A DNA stretch of 64,000 nt, taken from Bacteroidales bacterium (GTDB taxonomy: Bacteria; Bacteroidota; Bacteroidia; Bacteroidales; Muribaculaceae). Shown one piece after another: positions 19,435-27,607 of the stretch (position 1 is its first letter; the number at the start of each line of letters is the position of its first letter). Both the position numbers and the translations under genes were made by a program. The stretch spans positions 1-64,000 of the forward strand of contig SFJG01000001.1 of NCBI GenBank assembly GCA_004555955.1, in the 5' to 3' direction. The notes under the pieces were generated by a model. The model was not told where the DNA came from. It was given only the letters and a program-made list of their open reading frames with translations, and ran no database searches.

Positions 19435-20157
19435 TCAGTCGTTTAAGAAGTTTAACATATCGTTCATCGAGCACCAGCCTTTATGCCCCGGGAGCCATTC
19501 GGCAGCGAGAACGGCGCCGAGAGCGAAACCGCGACGCGAGAACGCTTCGTGTTCGATTTTAATTGCGTCGACATCTGACGTGTAAGTAATGATGTGCGTA
19601 CCGGGCACCTCACCGACGCGCTCGTTGGTGATTAGGAGTTTGTCGGTCTCGTCGGGATTCTCGGTCCATCCAGATTTGCGGTCGAGGCATGCGGTGATGC
19701 CGTTGGCAAGCGAGATGGCAGTACCCGAGGGATGGTCGAGTTTGTGGATGTGGTGTATTTCGTGCATAGCCACGTCGTATTGGCTGAAGCCGTTCATAAT
19801 CTTCGCCAAGTAGCGGTTAAGCGCGAAGAAGATATTAACGCCGATGCTGAAATTTGAGGTGTAGAAAAACGAGGCATCGCAATCGTCAACCATCTTGCGA
19901 ACCTCCTGTTCGCGGCTGAGCCAGCCGGTAGTTCCGGACACGACAGGGACGTGAGCGGCGAAAGCGCGACGGTAGTTGTCGACAGCCGTTGCCGGGGTGG
20001 TAAATTCGATAGCGACGTCAGCCGAACGGAAAGCGTCGCTCGAGAAGTCGTCGATATTATCGACGTCGATAATGCAAACAATTTTATGCCCGCGACTAAG
20101 AGCAATTTCCTCAATGGTCTTGCCCATTTTGCCGTGGCCTATTAATGCGATATTCAT
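19435..20157 (-). CDS. dapB: 4-hydroxy-tetrahydrodipicolinate reductase
   Basis: DapB reduces 4-hydroxy-tetrahydrodipicolinate with NAD(P)H, in lysine and meso-diaminopimelate synthesis. The 240-residue protein starts with the Rossmann motif MNIALIGHGKMGKTIEE and has the substrate motif EIHHIHKLDHPSGTA. Length is typical of the short Bacteroidetes form. An in-frame ATG at 20190 would lie on the promoter -7 element, so I chose 20157. First gene of dapB-lepB-wbqC. Confidence 0.94.
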   Translation of the reverse strand: MNIALIGHGKMGKTIEEIALSRGHKIVCIIDVDNIDDFSSDAFRSADVAIEFTTPATAVDNYRRAFAAHVPVVSGTTGWLSREQEVRKMVDDCDASFFYTSNFSIGVNIFFALNRYLAKIMNGFSQYDVAMHEIHHIHKLDHPSGTAISLANGITACLDRKSGWTENPDETDKLLITNERVGEVPGTHIITYTSDVDAIKIEHEAFSRRGFALGAVLAAEWLPGHKGWCSMNDMLNFLND

Positions 20158-20176
20158 GAAAATTCCTTTTTTGCGA

Positions 20177-20208
20177 CAAAGATAGTGCAAGGCGAACGAA
20201 AAAGCAAA
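20177..20208 (-). promoter_or_regulatory. Promoter of dapB-lepB-wbqC
   Basis: The minus strand has TTTG (20205-20208), a 20-base spacer, then TATCTTTG (20177-20184), ending 19 bases before the dapB ATG. Confidence 0.7.
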
Positions 20209-20217
20209 TTTTACCTC

Positions 20218-21525
20218 CTATGGCTTTTGCCAAAAGAACGGAAGAACGACGGCATAAAGCGGGACATTTGTAATTCGGTCTTGCTCGATATATTTTGACA
20301 TAGAGAAGCGAATTGCTCTTAAGTCGGGATGTGTTGACAAAAAAGAGCTGAGCGACTTTGAACGCAGATTTTCTTCTGCTTTTACCTCGACAGGAGTGAC
20401 AACTCCGTTGTGTTGCACAACAAAGTCGAGTTCAAGTTTCGAATCGTCGCGAGAGTAATAATAGGCAAACAAATCGCTGACGCATTTCAGCTGACAAAGT
20501 ACATAATTTTCAGTCAAAGCGCCTTTGTATTCTTTGATAGCGACGTTGGAAAGGAGCATCTGAGCGGGCTCGATTTCGCTGAGTGCACCAAGAAGCCCGA
20601 CGTCGAGAAGGAATAACTTAAAAGCATTGAAATCTTCATAGAATTTCAGAGGGACAGCGACGTCGCGCACACGAGAGACGCGATAGACCAAACCGGCATC
20701 GACAAGCCATTGAATTGCTATTTCAAAATCCTTGGCACGCGACCCCGCTTTGACTGCGCCATAGATAAATTTTTTATTCTCTTTCGCCAATTGAGAAGGT
20801 ATCGACTGCCACACCATGCTGATTCTTGCAGCTTCGCTTGTGGAAACATGTTTTGACATATCGGAACGATAGACAAACAGGATGTCGTTTTGAACTTTGC
20901 GCACTGCGTTAGGGTCGAGCGTCTTAACGTAAGTTGCAACCGATTCCGGCATACCACCGACGAAATAGTATTCACGAAGAAGACTTGTAAGTGTGGTATG
21001 AAGCATTGAAATGGTAGCGACATCGCGCGATTGTAGTACCCGAAGGAGGTCGGTTTTTCCTTTTGCCATAAGGAACTCTTCGAAATCCATGGGATACATC
21101 TTTATAATGTTAACTTTGCCGACAGGAGCGGATTCGCCATGTCGCAAAGTTACACCAAGCAGCGAACCGGCAACTGCGACATGATATTCCGGGGCATCTT
21201 CGCAGAAATATTTTAATGCCGTTAGTCCATGCTTAATCTCTTGAATTTCATCTAAAATAATAAGCGTTTTGCCCGGTTTAATGTTTTGGTGAGTCAAAGC
21301 GCCGATAGCCGTGATGATACGCTGTATGTCGTAGCCTTCGGCGAATAAATTCCTCGCTTGCTCATTGTGGTCGCAATTGAGATATGCCACATTATCATAT
21401 TCGTCGGCACCGAACTTTTTGAGAATATATGTTTTGCCAACCTGCCTTGCTCCAGCCAATATTAAAGGCTTCCGCTCGGCGGAATTTTTCCACTCTATTA
21501 GCTGTTTTGTTATCTTCCTATCCAT
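20218..21525 (-). CDS. AAA-type ATPase with C-terminal DUF4143
   Basis: A 435-residue ATPase. Walker A is LAGARQVGKTYILKK (about 24-38), Walker B is TLIILDEIQE (about 88-97), and an LLREYYFVGGMPE segment follows. A DUF4143-type C-terminal half shows a restriction-endonuclease-like ELDFVV...VTPVEVKAEEN motif. Such genes are common, often multi-copy and variable in Bacteroidetes and archaea; their role is unresolved, with defence or mobile-element functions suggested. It stands alone. Four copies of a 33-bp repeat lie just upstream and overlap its -7 element. Confidence 0.85.
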   Translation of the reverse strand: MDRKITKQLIEWKNSAERKPLILAGARQVGKTYILKKFGADEYDNVAYLNCDHNEQARNLFAEGYDIQRIITAIGALTHQNIKPGKTLIILDEIQEIKHGLTALKYFCEDAPEYHVAVAGSLLGVTLRHGESAPVGKVNIIKMYPMDFEEFLMAKGKTDLLRVLQSRDVATISMLHTTLTSLLREYYFVGGMPESVATYVKTLDPNAVRKVQNDILFVYRSDMSKHVSTSEAARISMVWQSIPSQLAKENKKFIYGAVKAGSRAKDFEIAIQWLVDAGLVYRVSRVRDVAVPLKFYEDFNAFKLFLLDVGLLGALSEIEPAQMLLSNVAIKEYKGALTENYVLCQLKCVSDLFAYYYSRDDSKLELDFVVQHNGVVTPVEVKAEENLRSKSLSSFLSTHPDLRAIRFSMSKYIEQDRITNVPLYAVVLPFFWQKP

Positions 21526-21566
21526 AAAAGCATAAGTATTAAGCGTTTAAACTATCTAAACCGATG

Positions 21567-21574
21567 CAAATATA
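21567..21574 (-). promoter_or_regulatory. -7 promoter motif of the DUF4143 ATPase
   Basis: The minus strand reads TATATTTG, 41 bases before the ATG. It overlaps the gene-proximal copy of the 33-bp repeat, so the repeats lie upstream of transcription start, where an operator would be. Confidence 0.5.
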
Positions 21575-21693
21575 CACTTTTTTCCACGAACTTAAAACAA
21601 AATCATACACTTTTTTCCACGAACTTTGCGCGAAAACATACACTTTTTTCCACGAACTTTGCGCGAAAGTATACACTTTTTTCCACGAACTTT
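21571..21693. repeat. 33-bp tandem repeat array upstream of the DUF4143 ATPase
   Basis: A 22-base core (ATACACTTTTTTCCACGAAC, then TT) occurs at 21572, 21605, 21638 and 21671, exactly 33 bases apart. The intervening 11 bases are TTGCGCGAAA-like in the distal copies and diverged (AAAACAAAATC) in the gene-proximal copy. The exact period and fixed position suggest a regulatory array. Confidence 0.9.
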
Positions 21694-21699
21694 GGATCG

Positions 21700-21815
21700 G
21701 CAGCTTGCGCTGCGTGGAATAGCCTAATGATACCTTCCCCTTCTAACCGCTGCGCAAGCAGCCGACTAACCGCGCGTTAGCGCAGAATAACCGCAGCGAA
21801 GATGCCGAATCGGCA
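21700..21815. other. Cluster of small hairpins in noncoding DNA
   Basis: Four short perfect hairpins follow each other. These are GCAGC/GCTGC (21700-21713), GCTGC-GCAA-GCAGC with a GNRA-type loop (21749-21762), CTAAC/GTTAG (21766-21780) and TGCCG/CGGCA (21803-21815). No open frame of interest crosses them. This may be a structured RNA or a decayed repeat; there is no family I recognise. Confidence 0.45.
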
Positions 21816-21848
21816 CGAAAAAATCCGAAGCGGGGACTGCATCAACTA

Positions 21849-22397
21849 AGAGCGCGTTCCTTAAATTTTTGGGGTCGTAGAGGCGGATATTTTTGAGCAG
21901 ATTTTGAAAGTCACAGCGAGCGCAATGCGAGCATTGTAAGCGATGTGAGTTTCGAAATATGCCAAAAAGATCCGGACAAAGGTAACTTCTCGACCATATA
22001 ACAAGGAATTTCTTACCACCAGTTGTTTTCCCCTGGCATATGTGTATGACACACCAATGCTATCAACAGCATTGACAGCACTTCACATTCCAATATCTCC
22101 ACTTGTTATAGACAGACTTCCTATGTGGATAATTTGTCGGCAGTAATCTCCATTGAATTCTTTAATAAATCATATCGCGATTTTGTAAAATTAAGTTAAT
22201 TTGAAGTTCTAAAAGTTAAACGAATTTTTCCGATATCATTATTCACAGGTAGGGTAAAGTTACCTAAGTCTCGTATCCTTGGCCGCTTTTGATCACTTGC
22301 TTTCAGTCACATACAAGAGTATGCTCCTTTCAGCAAGTAATCAAAATCGACTCAAGGTTACGACCTCTACGACCCAAAAATTTAAGGAACGCGCTCT
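21849..22397. mobile_element. Segment bounded by ~35-bp inverted repeats
   Basis: The left arm 21849-21883 starts AGAGCGCGTTCC and the right arm 22364-22397 ends GGAACGCGCTCT. They are inverted copies differing by one G in a G-run and ending CGTAGAGG/CCTCTACG. A third copy of the arm lies at 164-192. The 480 bases between hold inner inverted repeats (AGGTAACTT near 21979 and AAGTTACCT near 22256; a TTTTGAT..ACTTGC stem before the right arm) but no convincing gene; the largest frame is 63 codons. This resembles a small non-autonomous element or a decayed transposon. No flanking target duplication is evident. Confidence 0.5.
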
Positions 22398-22604
22398 AAA
22401 GATTATCGGCGTGGGGTGTTGCTGCAATACAGACTGCTTCGGATGGTTTAAAATTGCTATTTTGACTATTTATTGCAACAAATATCAAAAAGTAACCATC
22501 ATATGAATAAAAAAATTAGAATTTTCGAGCAAAACGTCACATTGTTAAATATTGTAAATAGAAGAAATTTTTCAGTGTAAATGGTTTTGATTTTTCGGTC
22601 AAAT

Positions 22605-22612
22605 TAAATTTG
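22605..22612 (+). promoter_or_regulatory. -7 promoter motif upstream of the small membrane protein
   Basis: TAAATTTG fits TAnnTTTG and lies 22 bases before the ATG at 22635. The nearest TTTG (22586-22589) is only 15 bases away, so the -33 element is doubtful. The rest of 22398-22604 is AT-rich with no gene seen. Confidence 0.4.
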
Positions 22613-22634
22613 CGAAATAAGCGAATATAAATCT

Positions 22635-22934
22635 ATGGACGACAGTGGCATAGACCGGACAAAGAGCAAGGCATCCCCGTCGCGAGGGATAATCATAGCC
22701 ACGCTCGCAAGCCTCCTTCCCCTACTCGGTTGGCCGCGTTATGTGTTGCGCCTTAACCCGGACAAGAGCAGCACACTCGAGATAGCAATCACCATAACCT
22801 TTCCCCTCTACGTAATAATAGTGTCCTATATAGCATACAAGCTACATGCGTCGCAGCCCATCCCGGCATGGATATTAATCGTCGTGCTTTGGCTCTCCTA
22901 CGGCGCTGCAATATATTATAGTATCAACCTCTAA
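22635..22934 (+). CDS. Small integral membrane protein of unknown function
   Basis: I do not recognise a family. The 99-residue protein has a charged N-terminus (MDDSGIDRTKSK) and three hydrophobic helices, at about 19-36, 48-68 and 77-97, separated by short polar turns. That predicts a three-pass inner-membrane protein. It ends 11 bases before ald. Its stop is followed by AACAGGAGCTT, which places an unusually good Shine-Dalgarno-like AGGAG before the ald ATG. A promoter-like motif lies upstream, so the pair may be co-transcribed. Confidence 0.55.
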   Translation: MDDSGIDRTKSKASPSRGIIIATLASLLPLLGWPRYVLRLNPDKSSTLEIAITITFPLYVIIVSYIAYKLHASQPIPAWILIVVLWLSYGAAIYYSINL

Positions 22935-22945
22935 AACAGGAGCTT

Positions 22946-24058
22946 ATGATTATCGGAATTCCAAAAGAAATCAAGAACAATGAGAACCGGGTAGGCATGA
23001 CCCCGGCAGGAGTTCAACAGTTGGTAAAGCACGGCCACACCGTGCTCGTACAAGCCACAGCCGGCGAAGGTAGCGGCTTCAGCGACGCCGACTTTGTGGA
23101 AGCGGGTGCAGCTATCGAGGCTACCATCGAAGACGTGTATGGAAAAGCGGAGATGATAATAAAGGTAAAGGAGCCCATCGAGCCGGAATACAAGTTGGTA
23201 CGACCGGGACAACTCTTGTTCACCTATTTCCACTTTGCGAGCAGCGAAGCGCTGACTGACGCAATGATAAAGAGTGGCGCGATATGCCTCGCCTACGAAA
23301 CAGTAGAGCGCGACGACCACAGTCTTCCTCTGTTGTTGCCGATGTCGGAAGTAGCAGGACGTATGTCGATTCAAGAGGGAATGTATTTCTTGGAACGACC
23401 GCACGGAGGCAAAGGCGTGTTGCTTGGCGGCGTACCGGGAGTTAAGCCGGCGAAAGTGTTTGTCATCGGCGGCGGTACGGTAGGTACGGCAGCGGCACGG
23501 ACGGCAGCAGGCATAGGCGCCGACGTAACGATAGCCGACATCTCGATACCGCGATTGACATACCTTGCCGACGTAATGCCGAAGAACGTCAAGACGCTGA
23601 TGAGCAACGAGTATAACATCCGCCAGGAGTTGAAAGAAGCCGACCTGGTAATCGGTTCGGTGCTCATTCCTGGCGCAAAGGCTCCGAAACTTGTGACCAA
23701 AGATATGCTGAAACTGATGAAGAAAGGTTCGGTGCTGGCCGACGTAGCCATCGACCAAGGCGGTTGCTTCGAGACGTCGCACCCGACAACACACCAAGAC
23801 CCGATTTACGAAGTAGACGGCATCGTACACTATGCGGTGGCGAACATCCCGGGAGCAGTTGCACGCACGTCGACGCTTGCTCTGACCAATGCCACGATAC
23901 CGTATGCACTGCTGCTTGCCGACAAGGGATGGCGCAAGGCGTGCGCCGAGCGCAAAGACTTGCTGTTGGGCTTGAACGTCGTCGAAGGCAAGGTGGTCTT
24001 CAAGGGCGTAAGCGACGCCTGGGGACTCCCCTACACCGACGTTGCCAAAGTGCTGTAA
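22946..24058 (+). CDS. ald: Alanine dehydrogenase
   Basis: Ald reversibly deaminates L-alanine to pyruvate and ammonia with NAD+. The 370-residue protein has full length. It starts MIIGIPKEIKNNENRVGMTP, and its substrate region contains MIIKVKEPIEPEY. The NAD-binding Rossmann region is KVFVIGGGTVGTAAARTAAG, and DVAIDQGGCFETSHPTTH is the conserved C-terminal motif. A 30-base palindrome that can act as terminator follows the stop. Confidence 0.96.
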   Translation: MIIGIPKEIKNNENRVGMTPAGVQQLVKHGHTVLVQATAGEGSGFSDADFVEAGAAIEATIEDVYGKAEMIIKVKEPIEPEYKLVRPGQLLFTYFHFASSEALTDAMIKSGAICLAYETVERDDHSLPLLLPMSEVAGRMSIQEGMYFLERPHGGKGVLLGGVPGVKPAKVFVIGGGTVGTAAARTAAGIGADVTIADISIPRLTYLADVMPKNVKTLMSNEYNIRQELKEADLVIGSVLIPGAKAPKLVTKDMLKLMKKGSVLADVAIDQGGCFETSHPTTHQDPIYEVDGIVHYAVANIPGAVARTSTLALTNATIPYALLLADKGWRKACAERKDLLLGLNVVEGKVVFKGVSDAWGLPYTDVAKVL

Positions 24059-24081
24059 GGAATATAACTACATAGAATACG

Positions 24082-24111
24082 ACGAGAGGCTGCCCGCGGG
24101 CAGCCTCTCGT
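24082..24111. terminator. 30-base perfect palindrome, terminator between convergent genes
   Basis: Arms ACGAGAGGCTGCCCG and CGGGCAGCCTCTCGT give a 15-bp perfect stem, 23 bases after the ald stop and 19 bases after the stop of the convergent gene. T runs are weak on both strands (GTTGTT on +). Confidence 0.65.
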
Positions 24112-24130
24112 GTTGTTATGGCAAACGCCG

Positions 24131-24310
24131 TTATCGTTTGATGAATCGTACGGTAGTAGTTGAAGTAGCCGTTTTGACGTTAGCGAAGTATATGCCGGCA
24201 GGGAGGTCGGCAACGTTGACTTCGTTAGAGCCTGCCACACGACGTACAAGAGCACCGGCAGCGCTGAGGATGTCAATTTGTTCAACATCGGCGCTCTGAG
24301 GTGAGGCGAG
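24131..24310 (-). pseudogene. Out-of-frame T9SS sorting domain of the upstream gene
   Basis: In the frame shifted from the main coding sequence, the minus strand encodes SPQSADVEQIDILSAAGALV, then RRVAGSNEVNVADLPAGIYF, then ANVKTATSTTTVRFIKR and a stop at 24131-24133. This is a textbook T9SS type A C-terminal sorting domain. It has no start of its own and belongs to the gene ending at 24282. Removing one base near 24305-24313 (for example one C of ACTCGCC on the minus strand) joins the two frames. Confidence 0.8.
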
Positions 24311-27300
24311 TCAATCCTCCTTGACCGAACTTGAAGTGCTCGTAGTAGAAGTCGTCGAAGAAAGCCACATAGGCAGTAGTTTCGGCAGTATGTTGGAGAG
24401 CAACGTACACGTTCTGACCGGCATACTTGCTCAGGTCGACGGTGTATTCGGTGAAAGCGCCTTCCTTGCTGTAAGCAAGTTCGGTTTTAGCCTTAACGGT
24501 TTCGAAGCTTTCCGGATTGGTGTCGGTAGTGCTAACGAGCACCGAGAAGTAGTGGGGTGTGAAGTCGTTGAACTCATCGTCGGTAGCATACGACTTACCG
24601 AAGAAGCGGAAACGCGAATCGACGGTTGCTTGCATCAGCGGACTTATAATCCAGTCGCTAACCGCGCCACTCGGGCTTGCCATAGCTGCCAAGACTTGAT
24701 TGCCGCTTCGAGGATATACGTTGCGCCAGTCAGCACACTCGGGAGTTACGTTGATTACGACGAAAGCGTAAGGAGCGCAGCGGTTAGGATATTTGATGAC
24801 CGACGAGCCGTAGGTGGCGTAACCGTCTTTGTCGACAACGGTGAATCCTTTAGGAGCGATAGAGCCGAATTCGTCGTTTTCGAAGCTGTAGAAAGCCACA
24901 TCGGCAGCGAGGACAGTAGCGTTAAGCGGGAGCGACACTGCTTGACCGTTTGTAAACGTAACGGTGAGAGCGTCGGGATATGTGCGCGCCTCGGTAGCGC
25001 CGCCGAATGAGATGTCGAACGGCAGAGCCTTGTTGGCTTGGATGGTTGCACCGACTTGGATGTTGGTGCTATAGTGCGGGTCGGCAGTAGCGACCGAAGC
25101 CACGGTAAGGTCGTCGGCGCCGCCGTTGCTAAGCGAGAACTTACCGGCAGCGGTAACCGTTTGAGCGTTGTTGACTTCGCCGGCATTCCATTCCGAGGTG
25201 TTGAAGTAAGCCAAGCAACCCGAGAGGTCGTCGATTTTCAAGTTGTCGAGGCTGATGCCGCGCGAACTATACGACTTCGAGATGGCATAACGCCAGCGGA
25301 AAGCAACGGTTTTGCCTTTATATGGCGACAGGTCGAAGCTTTCGCGCAACCAGTATTGACATTCTTGCGAAAGGATAGCGAGTTGATGCCATTCGTTGTC
25401 GACGAAGATGTCGAAGTAAGCAGCATCGATGCCGTCGGGTTGGGTGGAAGTGTTTTGACCTTCGCCGAAGTCGTCGCGAGTGAGGTTGACGGGAGCATTA
25501 AGACCCCAGAAGAAGGAAATCTGTAAGTTTTTGTCGGACGGGATAGCAAATTCGGTCGATTCGAGGACAGCCTGCGTACCTGCAACCGAACCGCCGCCGT
25601 AAACGCTGCGAGCGCCGTCGAAAGGATTGGTTTTCGCGATGCTCCACTTCGTATATCCGTCGCGAATCGAACGCCAGCCGAGGGGGAATTCGTCGGAATC
25701 CTCAAAGCCTTCGAAATAGGGATATTCGGAAACCGTTTGGTCAGCCATTGTGGTGAACGACCAAACAGGCACATTGTCGGCGCTGCCGAAAGCGTTCGAC
25801 GGAACGACCTTCCAGAAGTAGGTCGTCGAGTAGTCGAGGCGCGGAAGAGTATAGGAAGTAGCACTACCTGCGTCGATACCGTCGCCCAAGTTGTCAGCAG
25901 ACGTACCGTAGAAGACAGTATACTTATCGGCAAACTGCGTTTCGCCCCATTGGAGAGCGACTTCGCGGTTGATGATATCGGTAGCGGCATCGGCAGGTGC
26001 GACCAGAGCGGCAGCGCCGGGAGCCGACGTAGAACCGTATAGCGTCGGGAGAAGGACGTCGTCGATGTAGACTTGCGAGAATTCGACGTCGGCGGTTTGC
26101 ATCAGCGATTCGATGTCGCCGAGATAGTATTCAAACTTGATGTAGCAGTTGTCGCTCTTGGGGTTGCCCAAGCTGAGCGTTTTGCGAATGCGAGAATTGA
26201 AATCTTCCTCGTTTTCGTAGAGCAAAGTCCAAGAAGCCTTGCCGTCGGTGCTGAGATAAACGCGGAAGTAGTTGTCGGGCTGGGGATAAGAGCTCACGAG
26301 TTGTTCGTAACTGTCGAAGAAGTCGAAGAAGAACTCGTGTTCTTTGTCTTCGCTAAGGTCGAGACGTGGAGTGATTAGCGCGGCATATTCCTCCATAGCC
26401 GCCGTACCCAAAACGCAACGGTCGCCGCTATAGCTTGAGTCGAGCGAACGCCAGCAAGTGCCTTCGAGCGACCAACCTGCGGGCGGGAATGTAGCGCCTT
26501 CGAAGCCTTCATAGGTATAACCGTAAGGGATGGCAACTTTTTCGCCCTTGAGGGCAATTTCGAGATTGTTTGCGCCGTTGGTTTGAATGACCATCGTAGC
26601 CTCGGTTTTACCGGCGAGCGTCGGCGTGTAGTGCACGGCAAACTGATATTCTTCATTTTTGGGAAGGCTGACCGTGCCGGGGACAATGCTCGTCGAGAAG
26701 TCGGTGCCTTCGAGACCGCTGATGCCGGTAATTTCGAGATTGCCGACGCCGACGTTCTTGAAGCGAAGCACTTCGGAATGGCTCGACGTGCCGATGTAAG
26801 TAGCGCCGAAGGTATACGACGAAGTAGCCGATTCGATGATAGCACCTGTAGGCTTGACGTACGACTCGAGTGTGATGTCGTCGACTTTAACGGTGTTACC
26901 CGAATAGCCGTCGTTAAACTTAAGCCAAACGAAAGCCACGCGGATTGTCTTACCGGCGAAAGCCGAAACATCGACCGTTGATTGATAGGTATTCCAGTTA
27001 ACCCAGGGCCATTTCACGCCGCTGGCTTCTACATCCGCTTGGTTTGTAAAAGAGAATACGCGAGTCCAAGTGTCTTCGCCGACAACCTGTACGCGCACTT
27101 GGAAATCGTACTGCGACTGCGAGATGGCATAAGCCGCAGAAGCGCCGCCCCAGAGGAATTGCAACTTGTATTCGTCCTCGCCGAGGGTTACGTCGGGGCT
27201 GACCAAACACTGCTCGGTGGCGGGCAAATCGTGGTAACCGCCGGCAGTTGCAGAAGCCTCACCGGAGATTGCCGACGACTTACTTGTCAACTTCCAACAA

Positions 27301-27449
27301 TCTGCTTCGGCACGGTCGTCAACGACGACCGTCCATCCGTTATCGGAGAGACCGGTCAATCCCTCGAAATCTTGCGAAAGCAATACGTCTGCTTTAGCCG
27401 AAACGAAAGCAAAAGCCGAGATTAATAAGAAAACTGTAGTTTTTTTCAT
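24282..27449 (-). CDS. Secreted choice-of-anchor J protein, frameshifted before its T9SS domain
   Basis: A 1055-residue exported protein with a signal peptide (MKKTTVFLLISAFAFVSAKA). It carries several choice-of-anchor J-type jellyroll modules, at about 22-190 (SQDFEGL), 310-470 (YEGFEGATFPPAGW), 575-755 (YFEGFEDSDEFPLGW) and 865-1040. ASH-like beta domains lie at about 215-305 and 780-860, and a fibronectin III-like domain at about 485-570. The frame ends in GGLTRLTSERRC, a nonsense tail, while the sorting domain continues in another frame. It is likely a surface adhesin or carbohydrate-binding protein; as read here it would not be sorted by T9SS. A sequencing error cannot be excluded. Confidence 0.8.
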   Translation of the reverse strand: MKKTTVFLLISAFAFVSAKADVLLSQDFEGLTGLSDNGWTVVVDDRAEADCWKLTSKSSAISGEASATAGGYHDLPATEQCLVSPDVTLGEDEYKLQFLWGGASAAYAISQSQYDFQVRVQVVGEDTWTRVFSFTNQADVEASGVKWPWVNWNTYQSTVDVSAFAGKTIRVAFVWLKFNDGYSGNTVKVDDITLESYVKPTGAIIESATSSYTFGATYIGTSSHSEVLRFKNVGVGNLEITGISGLEGTDFSTSIVPGTVSLPKNEEYQFAVHYTPTLAGKTEATMVIQTNGANNLEIALKGEKVAIPYGYTYEGFEGATFPPAGWSLEGTCWRSLDSSYSGDRCVLGTAAMEEYAALITPRLDLSEDKEHEFFFDFFDSYEQLVSSYPQPDNYFRVYLSTDGKASWTLLYENEEDFNSRIRKTLSLGNPKSDNCYIKFEYYLGDIESLMQTADVEFSQVYIDDVLLPTLYGSTSAPGAAALVAPADAATDIINREVALQWGETQFADKYTVFYGTSADNLGDGIDAGSATSYTLPRLDYSTTYFWKVVPSNAFGSADNVPVWSFTTMADQTVSEYPYFEGFEDSDEFPLGWRSIRDGYTKWSIAKTNPFDGARSVYGGGSVAGTQAVLESTEFAIPSDKNLQISFFWGLNAPVNLTRDDFGEGQNTSTQPDGIDAAYFDIFVDNEWHQLAILSQECQYWLRESFDLSPYKGKTVAFRWRYAISKSYSSRGISLDNLKIDDLSGCLAYFNTSEWNAGEVNNAQTVTAAGKFSLSNGGADDLTVASVATADPHYSTNIQVGATIQANKALPFDISFGGATEARTYPDALTVTFTNGQAVSLPLNATVLAADVAFYSFENDEFGSIAPKGFTVVDKDGYATYGSSVIKYPNRCAPYAFVVINVTPECADWRNVYPRSGNQVLAAMASPSGAVSDWIISPLMQATVDSRFRFFGKSYATDDEFNDFTPHYFSVLVSTTDTNPESFETVKAKTELAYSKEGAFTEYTVDLSKYAGQNVYVALQHTAETTAYVAFFDDFYYEHFKFGQGGLTRLTSERRC

Positions 27450-27476
27450 AATTTTGCTATAAATTTATTCGTGATG

Positions 27477-27507
27477 CAAAAGTAATGCAAACCTCGTGAT
27501 TATCAAA
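27477..27507 (-). promoter_or_regulatory. Promoter of the choice-of-anchor J gene
   Basis: The minus strand has TTTG (27504-27507), a 19-base spacer, then TACTTTTG (27477-27484), 27 bases before the ATG. Confidence 0.65.
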
Positions 27508-27575
27508 ATTTGACGTTCAGAATTTAGAGACGAAAAAAAATAGGAAAATGGAGTCGCCAATAAGCAAATAATAAT

Positions 27576-27583
27576 TACTTTTG
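27576..27583 (+). promoter_or_regulatory. -7 motif of the nadB operon
   Basis: TACTTTTG fits TAnnTTTG and lies 24 bases before the nadB ATG. I see no -33 TTG at the right distance. Confidence 0.45.
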
Positions 27584-27607
27584 CAGTAATAAACAAAAGT
27601 AAGCATT

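Noticed and set aside
21571..21693. Possible CRISPR array
   Set aside because: The units are 22 bases with only 11 bases between them, the intervals are similar to each other, and there are no cas genes.
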